Of a stretch of 64,000 nt of DNA, positions 11,053 to 19,197 are shown piece by piece. The DNA lies in assembly GCA_963770375.1 (NCBI GenBank), contig CAVYPM010000017.1:620001-684000 (forward strand), in the 5' to 3' direction. Source of the DNA: DASVBE01 sp963770375. GTDB lineage: Bacteria > Actinomycetota > Actinomycetes > Streptosporangiales > Streptosporangiaceae. Under the pieces are notes generated by a model. It was given only the letters and a program-made list of their open reading frames with translations. It had not been told where the DNA came from and made no database searches. How positions within the stretch are numbered: the stretch's first letter is position 1; each line of letters opens with the position of its first letter. The position numbers were made by a program, and so were the translations under genes.

Positions 11053-11922
11053 CTAATACGCGCCGGTCGCGAGTTCGTGCGACCAGGCACCGCAGGGAGA
11101 GCCGTACATCTCCCGGATGTAACCCAGACCCCAGCGGATCTGGGTAGCGGGGTTCGTGGCCCAGTCCGCGCCGGCGCTGGCCATCTTCGAGCCGGGCAGC
11201 GCCTGCGGGATGCCGAAGGCCCCGCTGTAGGGATTGGCCGCCTGCGGATTCCATCCGCTTTCCCGGGTCCACAGCTGGTCCAGGCAGCTGAACTCACTGG
11301 ACGACCAGCCGTACGAGCCCAGCATCGCCATCGCGATCTGCTGCGGCGACCCGGTCGGCACCACGGCCGTCCCGGGGCTGCCGCCAGACGACTGGCCAGC
11401 CGGGTTCGCGACGGCGGCTGCGGCGGCCGCAGCCGCCGCAGCCCGCCGCTGCGCGGCTCGCTTCCTGGCCAGTACCTCGGCCTGATGCTGCCGCTGCAGC
11501 GACATGAAAGCGGGCGTGTAGGCGAGCCCGGTGCCGCCGATCCGGCCGTAGCGCAAAGCGTGACGCCGGGCCGGGTACACCACATCTCGCAGGCGGGCCA
11601 CCGTGAGCTGTTCGCCGGAAGCGAGCCCGCCGTTGACCAGGCCGCCAGCGTCGGCGCCCACGTTGGCCGCGGCGGGACGCTGGGCCCGGGCGGCGGGGGA
11701 AGCCGGGCTAGCCGGCCAGAGGGCCACGACGCCGGAGGCGACCGCCGCGACTGCGGCGGCGGAGCCTGCGATAGCGCCCGCGACCCGGGATTGTCTGCCG
11801 GTCAGAGCCGGGAGCCGGCCGATGCGGCCAGCGGGGGCAGAAGGTGCAGAAGGGGTAGGAGGGGTAGGAGGGGAGGTATCGGGGGCATGGGTGGGTTGGG
11901 ACAACTGGGTAGAGCTAGTCAA
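11053..11922 (-). CDS. transglycosylase SLT-like secreted/membrane-anchored protein
   Basis: A 289-residue envelope protein. It has a Pro/Ser/Thr-rich cytoplasmic start, one membrane segment at about 47-69, and a Gln/Arg/Ala-rich helical region with a poly-Ala run near 160-170. The C-terminal lytic-transglycosylase-like domain has the presumed catalytic Glu in WTRESGWNP, GAFGIPQALPGSKM and the final IRWGLGYI. The start is TTG 11922; its ribosome-binding site is weak. It is paralogous to the protein at 12261-12923. It probably remodels peptidoglycan in growth or resuscitation. Confidence 0.85.
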   Translation of the reverse strand: MTSSTQLSQPTHAPDTSPPTPPTPSAPSAPAGRIGRLPALTGRQSRVAGAIAGSAAAVAAVASGVVALWPASPASPAARAQRPAAANVGADAGGLVNGGLASGEQLTVARLRDVVYPARRHALRYGRIGGTGLAYTPAFMSLQRQHQAEVLARKRAAQRRAAAAAAAAAAVANPAGQSSGGSPGTAVVPTGSPQQIAMAMLGSYGWSSSEFSCLDQLWTRESGWNPQAANPYSGAFGIPQALPGSKMASAGADWATNPATQIRWGLGYIREMYGSPCGAWSHELATGAY

Positions 11923-11939
11923 GAGGTGCCCTAGATCGG

Positions 11940-12219
11940 CGCTTTACTTTCGCGCACGCGTCCACCCCGGACAACGGCCAGGCCAGCAGGAGACTTCACT
12001 AGCTGGCCGCGGCGCGCGGACGTGACGCGGGTCAGGGCGACTGTTGCTGCTCAGCGGCAGCCATCACGCACGCAGGGTGCTTACCGGATTCAACCCTGAG
12101 CCTAAACGGCATCGCTCGCAGGCAAACGCCCCTTAACGCCGTATGAGATAAATCACATTCTCACTCTGTTTATGAGTGGTTTGCTACCTCGTGTGCCGAT
12201 TACTCTGCGCACACGGTGA
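11940..12219 (-). promoter_or_regulatory. long 5' leader of the transglycosylase/NlpC operon
   Basis: About 280 bp without a gene. The upstream part (12130-12215) is AT-rich and holds the likely promoter. On the minus strand the lower part is GC-rich and contains GGGTTGAATCCGG and, further on, CCCTGACCCG. In related bacteria, cell-wall hydrolase genes are often preceded by ydaO-type c-di-AMP riboswitches with similar short patches (GGGGTGAATC, GAACCCGACAGCTCACCTC), but several core segments are not recognisable here. I record it as a leader with an unproven RNA element. Confidence 0.3.
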
Positions 12220-12260
12220 TTAACTGACTTTCCCGCCGCCGGCGCTTAGAAAGGCCCTGG

Positions 12261-12923
12261 TCAGTACCACCCGTGCGCTTCCCAGAAACCCCATGCACCG
12301 CATGGAGTGCCGTACCGGCCCTTGATATAGCCCAGGCCCCACTTGATCTGAGTGGCCGGGTCCGTGGCCCAGTTCGGGCCCGCGGTGGCCATCTTCGAGC
12401 CGGGCAGCGCCTGCGGGATGCCGTACGCGCCGCTGGCGTTCTCGGCGTTCACCCGCCAGCCGCTCTCCCTGTTCCACAGGTCGACCAGGCAGCCGAACTG
12501 CGAGTGGTCGAAGCCGAACGAGGGCAGCAAACCCTCGGCGACGGCCTGCGCGCTGCCCGGGCTGGGCACCGGCACATCCACCGGCGGCGCGGACGGCGGG
12601 GACCCGTCCACCGGCGAAGAGCCCTGGTCAACCGGGGCGCTGGCGAGCTTGGGGGCGCCGACCTCGTTGAGCGTCTTGGTCGCGGCGTCCATCAGGATCA
12701 GGTGCTGCCGGTCGCGCTCCAGCAGGGCGATCGAACGGCTGTGCGGGATCGCGGCGACCACCGCGCCGGCCGGGTCCGCGCCCGTCCCCGACCGTCCCAG
12801 GTTCAGGTAGACGGCGCCGCCGCCGGCCAGGCCGGCCACCACGATGGCCATCACGAGCAGGAAAGTTCCCGCTGGGCGGCGCTTGCGCGGCCGCGCTGGG
12901 GCGGGCTTCCGGTGTCGTGACAA
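12261..12923 (-). CDS. transglycosylase SLT-like membrane-anchored protein (paralogue)
   Basis: A 220-residue protein with a basic N-terminus, a single membrane anchor at about 18-40 (TFLLVMAIVVAGLAGGGAVY), a Pro-rich linker and a C-terminal lysozyme-like domain. That domain contains DLWNRESGW (presumed catalytic Glu), GAYGIPQALPGSKM and IKWGLGYIKGRYG. The last ~75 residues closely match the protein at 11053-11922, so this is a local duplication with different membrane and linker parts. The start is TTG 12923 with GGAAGG about 6 bases upstream. Its stop lies some 340 bp before the next gene on the strand, so it is probably a separate transcript. Confidence 0.84.
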   Translation of the reverse strand: MSRHRKPAPARPRKRRPAGTFLLVMAIVVAGLAGGGAVYLNLGRSGTGADPAGAVVAAIPHSRSIALLERDRQHLILMDAATKTLNEVGAPKLASAPVDQGSSPVDGSPPSAPPVDVPVPSPGSAQAVAEGLLPSFGFDHSQFGCLVDLWNRESGWRVNAENASGAYGIPQALPGSKMATAGPNWATDPATQIKWGLGYIKGRYGTPCGAWGFWEAHGWY

Positions 12924-13459
12924 TGCGGTCCTTCCGTCGGCCAGCCACGCCTGAGCAAGTCGCCCGGCGCAGAAACCGCTGCGGCCCGGGCAGCGCGTCG
13001 CATGACGGCTGTGACCCGGAAAATCAAGGTCCTCCGGGCCCGCCCAAAACGCGCAAGCGGCGGGTTTTACGGGTCCGGTTCCGTCGGAGCATCACCTTGC
13101 CAGAAATGAGCCGGCCGGCACTGGCGATTCGGTTAATTTGGGCCCGGCCGGCGCGTCGCCAACCCGCGCCGCCGCGGACCACCGTTTGGCAATACGTAAT
13201 TGGTCACTTACACGTCGTAGTAGTTACCGAGCTGTGATCACCGGTCGCGCCAGAGTGGCACTTGGTGCTGATGTGACAGCCGCCGGCGGAGCCGGCCAAG
13301 CTCGCGGAGGGCCGCGGCGCTGTTTTCCTGACGAGCGATGAGGCGCGACGAAGGAGCGCCGAGGGAGCGAGGAGGGAAGGCAGCGCTCATAGCGGCCCTG
13401 CGCGAGCCAGCAAGCAGAGCCGTAGCGAGCGGCTAGGCACAGCGGGATATTTTTCAGGT
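12924..13459. other. 536-bp divergent intergenic region
   Basis: It separates the transglycosylase-like gene from the rhomboid gene. It holds a hairpin CCCGCC/GGCGGG (13039-13044 and 13059-13064) followed by TTTT on the plus strand, an AT-richer stretch near 13180-13230 that may contain promoters, and a dispersed GAGCG-rich repeat (13342-13377). GATATT at 13446-13451 lies 8 bases before the rhomboid ATG and may be a leaderless-type -10 box. No coding sequence is convincing here. Confidence 0.5.
13342..13377 (+). repeat. dispersed intergenic repeat, copy 1
   Basis: A 36-bp GA/GC-rich block (begins GGCGCGACGA, ends AGCGAGGAGGGA). It matches the minus strand of 21281-21316 with about three differences. 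Both copies are intergenic. A similar GAGCGAGCGGAGCGAGCG run occurs at 2871-2888. Its function is unknown; it is not an insertion sequence. Confidence 0.6.
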
Positions 13460-14191
13460 ATGGCTGGCACCACGAAGGCCCGCTCCGGCTGGACCCTTGG
13501 CACCGACGACCCGGCTACCGTGCTGGCCGAGGCACGCAAGGCGCTGTTCATCATGGCCGGCCTCATCGCCGTGATCTGGATCATCCAGATCGTGAACTGG
13601 GCCGACCACTACCAGCTCACGTATCACTACGGCATCACGCCGCACGACGTGGGCAGCCTGCCGTACATCCTCACGGCCCCGTTCCTGCACTTCAGCTGGG
13701 CGCACATCGAGGGCAACTCGGGACCGCTGTTCATCTTCGGCTTCATCGCGGCCTACCGGGGCATCAGAAAGTTCCTCGGGGTGACCGTGCTGATCGTGCT
13801 GACCAGCGGGCTGGCCGCGTGGCTGACCGAGAGCGGGGGCTCGGTCGGCGCCGGGGCCAGCGGGCTGGTGTTCGGCTACTTCGGCTACATCATGGTCCGC
13901 GGCTTCTTCGACCGGCACGCGATCGACCTGCTGATCGGGGCGGTCATGGCGCTCTCGTTCGCGTACCAGTTCACGGTGCTGGTGCCGCAGGCCGGGATCG
14001 GCTGGCAGGCGCACATCGGCGGCCTGGTGGGCGGCGTGCTGGGGGCCTGGGTGTTCCGGGACCGCCGCCCCCGCAAGACCCTGCCGGCAGCCAGGCCCGG
14101 CGCCCTGTCCAAGCCCTCCGCCACGGGCTCTCCCCCGGCCGGCGGCTCCCGCGCCGACCTGCACAAGCAGCTCGACGACCTGGGCCTGTAG
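13460..14191 (+). CDS. rhomboid-family intramembrane serine protease
   Basis: A 243-residue multi-pass membrane protein. The family landmarks are His82 in the second-helix motif HIEGNSGPL (the usual N has been kept two residues on), the catalytic serine Ser134 in GAGASGLVFG, and the catalytic His185 in GWQAHIGGLVGG. The C-terminal cytoplasmic tail is basic and Pro/Ala-rich. It cleaves substrate transmembrane helices; the target is unknown. The gene stands alone, 105 bp before an MFS gene. ATG 13460 gives the expected short N-terminal lead. Confidence 0.92.
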   Translation: MAGTTKARSGWTLGTDDPATVLAEARKALFIMAGLIAVIWIIQIVNWADHYQLTYHYGITPHDVGSLPYILTAPFLHFSWAHIEGNSGPLFIFGFIAAYRGIRKFLGVTVLIVLTSGLAAWLTESGGSVGAGASGLVFGYFGYIMVRGFFDRHAIDLLIGAVMALSFAYQFTVLVPQAGIGWQAHIGGLVGGVLGAWVFRDRRPRKTLPAARPGALSKPSATGSPPAGGSRADLHKQLDDLGL

Positions 14192-14295
14192 CGAGCCCGC
14201 CGCCCGGACCGGGTGCCCGCCGCCCGCGGATCGGGTGAGAAGCTGGCGGGCAGGGAGCCTCGGAGAGCAGAGCGAAGGGCGGGCTGGGTCGCATC

Positions 14296-15729
14296 ATGTC
14301 TGGCACAGATCATCAGGTCCCGGAGGCTCCCCGGGAACGGCCGCCGGGGCTGTGGCGGCACCGGGACTTCCTGCTGCTGTGGTCCGGCCAGGCGGTCAGC
14401 GAGCTGGGCTCGGCGGTCACCCTGCTGGCCGTGCCGCTGATCGCGGTGGTCCTGCTGCACGCGTCCACGTTCAGCGTCGGCCTGCTGGCCACCGCGAGCA
14501 CGCTGCCGTTCCTGATCATCGCGCTGCCCGCCGGGCTGGTCGTGGACCGGCTCGCCAAGCGGCCGATGCTGATCGCCTGCGACGCGTCCCGGCTGGTGGT
14601 CATCGGCTCGGTGCCGGTTGCCGCCGCGGCCGGGGTGCTGACCATGGCCCAGCTGTTCGTGGTGGCGCTGGTGGCCGGCATCCTGACGGTGTTCTTCGAC
14701 GTGGCTTACCAGAGCTACCTGCCCGCGCTGATCCGGGCCGATCAGCTGGCCGACGGCAACGGCAAGCTGTCGGTCACCCAGTCGTTCGCCCAGGTGGCCG
14801 GCCCGGGCCTGGGCGGCGCGCTGTTCGGCCTGCTGCGCGCCGGGGCACTGACCGTGGACGCGATCTCCTACGGGGTGTCCACGCTGTCCCTGCTGCTGAT
14901 CCGCACCCGCGAGCCGGCCATCGAGCGGCCCGCCGGGGACGGCGGCGAGCGGCCGAAGCTGCGCACCGAGATCTTCGCCGGCCTGAACTTCGTGGTCCGG
15001 CACCCGGTGCTGCGCAAGATCGCGGCGTGCACCGGCACGGCCAACTTCTTCGGCAGCATCGTGTTCGCGCTGGAGATCATCTTCCTCGTCCGGGTGCTGC
15101 ACGTGCGGCCGGCGTACACCGGCCTGATCGTCGCGGCGGGCAGCATCGGCGGCATCGTGGCCGGTCTTCTGTCCGGCGCGCTGGCCCGGTGGATCGGCTC
15201 GGCCCGGATCATCTGGGTCTCGATGCTCGGCTTCGGCTCACTGGCCCTGCTGCTGCCGCTGGCCGAGCCGGGCTGGCGGCTCTCGCTCTACGCGGTGGGC
15301 CTGCTGGGATTCAGCTTCTCCGCGGTGCTGTACAACGTCGCGCAGGTCAGCTACCGGCAGGCGATCTGCCCGCCGGAGCTGCTCGGCCGGATGAACGCGG
15401 CGGTGCGCTGGATCGTGTGGGGCACGCTGCCGCTGGGCAGCCTGGCCGGCGGCGTGCTCGGCACGCTGATCGGCGTGCGGCCCGCACTGTGGGTGGGCGT
15501 GGCCGGCTCGTGGGCGGCCGGGTTCTGGGTGCTGTTCTCGCCGCTGCGCCGGATGCGGGACGTGCCGACCGGGCCGGAGCCCAGCGAGCCCGTGCTGGGT
15601 GAGCCCGTGCTGGGTGGGCCCGTGCTCGGCGGGCCCGTCCTGGGTGAGCCCGTGCTGGGTGAGCCGCTGCCCGGCGGCATCGTGCTGGATCAGGCGGCCG
15701 CCGAACCGGCCAGAGGGGAGCACCGATGA
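14296..15729 (+). CDS. MFS transporter, enterobactin-exporter-like (MFS_3)
   Basis: A twelve-helix drug/siderophore-type exporter of 477 residues. The N-terminal half has RHRDFLLLWSGQAVSELGS and the loop motif GLVVDRLAKRPMLI; a GPGLGGALFG stretch fits the export motif. The central loop is charged (EPAIERPAGDGGERPKLR). Odd feature: a C-terminal cytoplasmic tail of six pentapeptides (EPVLG/GPVLG) encoded by 15-bp repeats. Its TGA overlaps the amidohydrolase ATG (ATGA), so the two are translated together. The exported compound is unknown. Confidence 0.9.
   Translation: MSGTDHQVPEAPRERPPGLWRHRDFLLLWSGQAVSELGSAVTLLAVPLIAVVLLHASTFSVGLLATASTLPFLIIALPAGLVVDRLAKRPMLIACDASRLVVIGSVPVAAAAGVLTMAQLFVVALVAGILTVFFDVAYQSYLPALIRADQLADGNGKLSVTQSFAQVAGPGLGGALFGLLRAGALTVDAISYGVSTLSLLLIRTREPAIERPAGDGGERPKLRTEIFAGLNFVVRHPVLRKIAACTGTANFFGSIVFALEIIFLVRVLHVRPAYTGLIVAAGSIGGIVAGLLSGALARWIGSARIIWVSMLGFGSLALLLPLAEPGWRLSLYAVGLLGFSFSAVLYNVAQVSYRQAICPPELLGRMNAAVRWIVWGTLPLGSLAGGVLGTLIGVRPALWVGVAGSWAAGFWVLFSPLRRMRDVPTGPEPSEPVLGEPVLGGPVLGGPVLGEPVLGEPLPGGIVLDQAAAEPARGEHR
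15586..15675 (+). repeat. 15-bp tandem repeat, six units, in MFS C-terminus
   Basis: Six head-to-tail 15-bp units. Units 1, 2 and 5 are identical (GAGCCCGTGCTGGGT) and the others differ by one to five bases. They encode EPVLG or GPVLG pentapeptides. Identity of distant units suggests recent copy change by slippage. Confidence 0.9.
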
Positions 15730-16565
15730 CGGTCATCGACGCGCACCAGCACTTCTGGGTGCTGGCCGCGCACGACCAGCCGTTCCTGCGCAGCCATCCC
15801 AGCCTGGCGCCGCTGCTGCGGGACTTCACCGTCGGCGAGCTGGCGCCGCAGGCCGCGGCGGCCGGCGTGACCGGCACGGTCGTGGTGCAGACCGTGCTGG
15901 AGCCGGGTGAGACCCCGGAACTGCTGGAGCTGGCCGCCACCGGCGGCCTGGTGGCCGGCGTGGTCGGCTGGGCCGACCTGGAAGCGCCGGACGTGGCGGA
16001 CGCGATCGCCGGGCTGCGCGAGCTCCCCGGCGGGAACCGCCTGTCCGGCCTCCGGCACCCGCTGCTGGGCGAGCCGGACCTGGGCTGGCTGACCCGGCCC
16101 GCGGTCCTGCGCGGCCTGGCCGCGCTCGGCAAGGCCGGCCTGACCTTCGACATCGTGGCCCAGCCCGGGCACCTGGCGGCCGCGGCCCAGGCTGCGGCGG
16201 AGACCGGCGAACTGCGGTTCGTGCTCGACCACCTGGGCAATCCCGATCTGGCCGCAGCACCGGACCCGTCCTGGACGGCGGCCGTCACGGCGCTGGCCGC
16301 GCACCCCAACGTGACCTGCAAGCTGTCCGGCATCCTGGGCGCGGCCGACGTGGCGCACCTGCGGCCGTACTACGAGACCGTGCTCGGCGCGTTCGGCCCG
16401 GACCGGCTGATGTTCGGCTCGGACTGGCCGGTCAGCACGCTGTCGGCCAGCTACGGCGACGTCGTGGCCGCGGCGCGGGCGCTGACCAGCCAGCTGAGCA
16501 AGGACGAGCAGGACGCGATCTTCTGCCGCACCGCCCAGCGGGTCTACCAGCTCCCGGCTGACTGA
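15726..16565 (+). CDS. metal-dependent amidohydrolase / sugar-lactonase-like (Amidohydro_2, COG3618)
   Basis: A TIM-barrel hydrolase of 279 residues. The metal-binding HQHFW motif is at residues 7-11. There is a His at the end of a core strand (FVLDHLGNPDL) and the C-terminal catalytic Asp in LMFGSDWPVS. This set defines the COG3618 group, which includes L-rhamnono- and L-fucono-lactonases; the substrate here cannot be deduced. It overlaps the preceding MFS gene by 4 bp, so the transporter and hydrolase probably handle the same or a related compound. Confidence 0.88.
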   Translation: MTVIDAHQHFWVLAAHDQPFLRSHPSLAPLLRDFTVGELAPQAAAAGVTGTVVVQTVLEPGETPELLELAATGGLVAGVVGWADLEAPDVADAIAGLRELPGGNRLSGLRHPLLGEPDLGWLTRPAVLRGLAALGKAGLTFDIVAQPGHLAAAAQAAAETGELRFVLDHLGNPDLAAAPDPSWTAAVTALAAHPNVTCKLSGILGAADVAHLRPYYETVLGAFGPDRLMFGSDWPVSTLSASYGDVVAAARALTSQLSKDEQDAIFCRTAQRVYQLPAD

Positions 16566-16570
16566 CCCGA

Positions 16571-17095
16571 TCAGGACGACGGATCGGTGCCGGCCTGGCG
16601 GGCGCGCAGGGCGGCGCCCTTGGCCTGGGCGGCCTCGGTCAGCTCCTGCTGGAAGCCGGCCATGCGCTGGCGGAGGCCCGGGTCGGCGACCGCGAGGATG
16701 CGGACGGCCAGGAGGCCGGCGTTGCGGGCGCCGCCGACGGCCACCGTGGCGACCGGGATCCCGGCCGGCATCTGCACGATCGACAGCAGCGAGTCCAGCC
16801 CGTCCAGGTGGGCCAGCGGCACCGGCACGCCGATCACCGGCAGCGGGGTGAGCGAGGCCAGCATGCCGGGCAGGTGCGCAGCGCCGCCCGCGCCCGCGAT
16901 GATCACCCGGAGCCCCCGGTCCGCCGCCGACGAGCCGTAATCCATCATCTGCCTGGGCATCCGGTGCGCGGAGACCACGTCGGCCTCGAAGGGCACGCCG
17001 AACTCGGTCAGCACATCCGCCGCGCCGCTCATCACCGGCCAGTCGGAGTCGCTGCCCATGACCACGCCCACCAGTGGCCCGCCGCTCGTCGTCAT
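16571..17095 (-). CDS. purE: N5-carboxyaminoimidazole ribonucleotide mutase
   Basis: Catalyses the second half of the two-step CAIR synthesis in purine biosynthesis, moving the carboxyl group of N5-CAIR to carbon. At 174 residues it is normal class I length. The phosphate-binding MGSDSDWPVM, the catalytic-His segment SAHRMP and GAGGAAHLPGM are all present. The ATG at 17095 shares one base with the TGA of purK (TGATG), so the genes are translationally coupled. It converges on the amidohydrolase gene with 5 bp between stops. Confidence 0.97.
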   Translation of the reverse strand: MTTSGGPLVGVVMGSDSDWPVMSGAADVLTEFGVPFEADVVSAHRMPRQMMDYGSSAADRGLRVIIAGAGGAAHLPGMLASLTPLPVIGVPVPLAHLDGLDSLLSIVQMPAGIPVATVAVGGARNAGLLAVRILAVADPGLRQRMAGFQQELTEAAQAKGAALRARQAGTDPSS

Positions 17096-18303
17096 CACGG
17101 CTCCTCGGTGCCGAGGCTGATGTAGTTCGCGGCGCGGGTGGCGCGGTCGCGCAGGGCCGCGGCGTCCTCGCCCGCCACCGTGACGTGGCCGACCTTCCGG
17201 CCGGGCCGGACCTGCTTGCCGTACAGGTGGACCTTGACCCCCGGGTCGGCGGCCCACACGTGGATCAGCCGGTCGTGCAGGTCATCGTCGTCGCCGCCGA
17301 GCACGTTGACCATGACCGCGGCGGGCGCGGTCGGGCGGGGGTCACCCAGCGGCAGGTTCAGCACGGCCCGCAGGTGCTGCTCGAACTGCGAGGTCCGCGA
17401 CCCGTCGATGGTCCAGTGCCCGGAGTTGTGCGGGCGCATGGCCAGCTCGTTGACCAGCAGGCCGTCCGCGGTCTCGAACAGCTCGACCGCGAGCAGCCCG
17501 GTGACGTCCAGCTCGGCGGCCAGCCGCAGGGCCAGGTGCTGGGCCTCCGCGGCCCGGCCGGGCGCCAGCCCGGGAGCGGGGGCGAGCACCTCGCGGCAGA
17601 TCCCGTCCTGCTGCACGGTCTGCACCACCGGGTAGGCGGCGCCCTGCTTGGCCGGGGACCGGGCGACGAGGGCCGCCAGCTCCCGCTCGAACGCGACGTG
17701 CTGCTCGGCCAGCAGCGCGATCCCCCGGGCCGCGGCCCCGGCCAGCACCGCGGCGGCCTCCGCCGCATCGCCGCAGACCCAGACGCCGCGGCCGTCGTAC
17801 CCGCCGCTGACCGCCTTGAGCACGACCGGCCAGCCGTGCCGCCCCGCGAACGCCCCGGCGTCCGCGGCGGTACTGACCGGCGCGTACTCCGGGCAGGCGA
17901 TCCCGCGGGCGGTGAGCCACTCGCGCATGGCCCGCTTGTCCTGGGTGAACCGGAGCGCGGCCGGGCCGGGCCGGATCGCCGCGGCGGACCGGGTCAGCCC
18001 GGCCAGCGCCGCGGCGGGCACCTGCTCGTGGTCGAACGTGACCACGTCGCAGCCGGCCGCGAAGGCGGCCAGGTCATCCGCGCTGCGGTAGTCGCCGACC
18101 TGGGTGCCCTGGCAGACCAGGGCGGCGCTGTCGGCCGGGCTGGCGGCCAGGACCCGGAACCCGATGCCCAGGCCGGTCGCCGCCTGGCTGGTCATCCGGG
18201 CCAGCTGGCCCGCGCCGATCATGCCGACCACGGGTACCGTCCGGCGCGGCGCGGCGGTCGCCCCCGGCGACGCCGTGGCGGCGACCTCGGCCTGATCACT
18301 CAC
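17095..18303 (-). CDS. purK: N5-carboxyaminoimidazole ribonucleotide synthetase
   Basis: The ATP-grasp enzyme that carboxylates AIR with bicarbonate, supplying N5-CAIR to PurE. It has 402 residues. Visible are the N-terminal nucleotide-binding GMIGAGQLARM, the ATP-grasp segment WPVVLKAVSGGYDGRGVW, the metal-binding E in LLVNELAMRPHNSGHWTIDG, and the family-typical TSQFEQHLRAVL. It is first gene of purK-purE. The gene order (with the GtrA gene divergent) is the same as I recall for Mycobacterium tuberculosis Rv3275c-Rv3277. Confidence 0.97.
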   Translation of the reverse strand: MSDQAEVAATASPGATAAPRRTVPVVGMIGAGQLARMTSQAATGLGIGFRVLAASPADSAALVCQGTQVGDYRSADDLAAFAAGCDVVTFDHEQVPAAALAGLTRSAAAIRPGPAALRFTQDKRAMREWLTARGIACPEYAPVSTAADAGAFAGRHGWPVVLKAVSGGYDGRGVWVCGDAAEAAAVLAGAAARGIALLAEQHVAFERELAALVARSPAKQGAAYPVVQTVQQDGICREVLAPAPGLAPGRAAEAQHLALRLAAELDVTGLLAVELFETADGLLVNELAMRPHNSGHWTIDGSRTSQFEQHLRAVLNLPLGDPRPTAPAAVMVNVLGGDDDDLHDRLIHVWAADPGVKVHLYGKQVRPGRKVGHVTVAGEDAAALRDRATRAANYISLGTEEP

Positions 18304-18436
18304 GCGCCGTAGCCTACGAGGCGCGGGCCGGCGTCACCCAGCCGGCGGGCGGTAAGCATGCGAACGCTCCTTGCCCCCGGCAGCCAAGCGGCTAGGCTCA
18401 CCCTGTTGCCGTGGTTAATCAACAGATGTGCATAGA

Positions 18437-18470
18437 GTGATCAGTCGGTAAAGAAGTGTTAGAATTTTCA
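18437..18470 (+). promoter_or_regulatory. AT-rich promoter-like segment ahead of the GtrA gene
   Basis: An unusually AT-rich stretch in the 222-bp gap between divergent purK and the GtrA gene. TAGAAT at 18460-18465 matches a -10 box about 60 bp before the GTG start. I see no convincing -35 element. Confidence 0.4.
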
Positions 18471-18525
18471 AATATCCTCACGGCGCGGGACGCGCCTGCC
18501 GACGCGCAAGGGACGGTTCCGGTTC

Positions 18526-19197
18526 GTGAGCTTCGTCGCAGACCTGCACGGGCGCTTCGCCACCCTCATCGCTGAGCTGACGAAGTTTGGCCTGGTCGGG
18601 ACGGTAGGTCTGATCACCGACCTGGGTGGCGCGGCTTTTCTGCACGGCACGGTCGGGCTCGGCCCGCTGACCGCCAAGGCGATCGCGGCGACGTTCGCCA
18701 CCGTGCTGTCCTACGCCGGGCACCGGCTGTGGACCTTCCGGCACCGGGCGCACCAGGGACTGCTGCGCGGCTGGGTGATCTTCTTCGGCCTCAACCTGGT
18801 CGGCCTGCTGATCTCGCTGCTGGTCATCAGCTTCTTCACCGATGTGCTCCAGCTGCACGGCCTGGCCGCCTACAACGTGGCGCAGGTGTTCGGCGTGGTC
18901 CTGGGCATGCTGTTCCGCTACTGGTCCTACCGGCGGTGGGTGTTCCTGGCCTTCGAGCCCGGCGAGCAGGTCGGCGGGCCGGCCCCCGTCCACCGGCACG
19001 TGGACGCGCACCAGGCCCCCGGGCATCAGGCTGGCCAGCCCGCGCCCGGCCAGCAGGCCCCCGCCTACCCGGCGACCGGGCACCCGGCGACCGGGCACCC
19101 GGCGCCTGGCCATCCCGCCGACGGCCGCCCGGCCAGCGGGCCGCGTCCGGGCCGGAGCTGGGCCCCGTCCCGGGCCGTGCTCAAGCCGGACCGCTGA
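18526..19197 (+). CDS. GtrA-family membrane protein
   Basis: A four-helix membrane protein of the GtrA family, thought to flip or assist transfer of polyprenyl-linked sugars for cell-surface glycans. It has 223 residues. Helices span about 18-45, 48-70, 80-102 and 112-132, with the characteristic SYAGHRLWTFR and FRYWSYRRWVF endings. The long C-terminal tail is Pro/Gly/His-rich and made partly of PATGH-like pentapeptides, which normal GtrA proteins lack. GTG 18526 is the start (AGGGA upstream). Its end overlaps the convergent kinase gene by 17 bp. Confidence 0.9.
   Translation: MSFVADLHGRFATLIAELTKFGLVGTVGLITDLGGAAFLHGTVGLGPLTAKAIAATFATVLSYAGHRLWTFRHRAHQGLLRGWVIFFGLNLVGLLISLLVISFFTDVLQLHGLAAYNVAQVFGVVLGMLFRYWSYRRWVFLAFEPGEQVGGPAPVHRHVDAHQAPGHQAGQPAPGQQAPAYPATGHPATGHPAPGHPADGRPASGPRPGRSWAPSRAVLKPDR
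19066..19140 (+). repeat. 15-bp tandem repeat in GtrA tail
   Basis: Five 15-bp units related to CACCCGGCGACCGGG encode PATGH/PAPGH/PADGR pentapeptides. Two more degenerate units precede at 19036-19065. It is the same unit length as the repeats in the MFS and biotin ligase genes. Confidence 0.8.

Noticed and set aside
13039..13068. Hairpin followed by TTTT, terminator-like on the plus strand
   Set aside because: It lies in a divergent intergenic region where no plus-strand gene ends; could be part of the leader instead, so not listed as a terminator.
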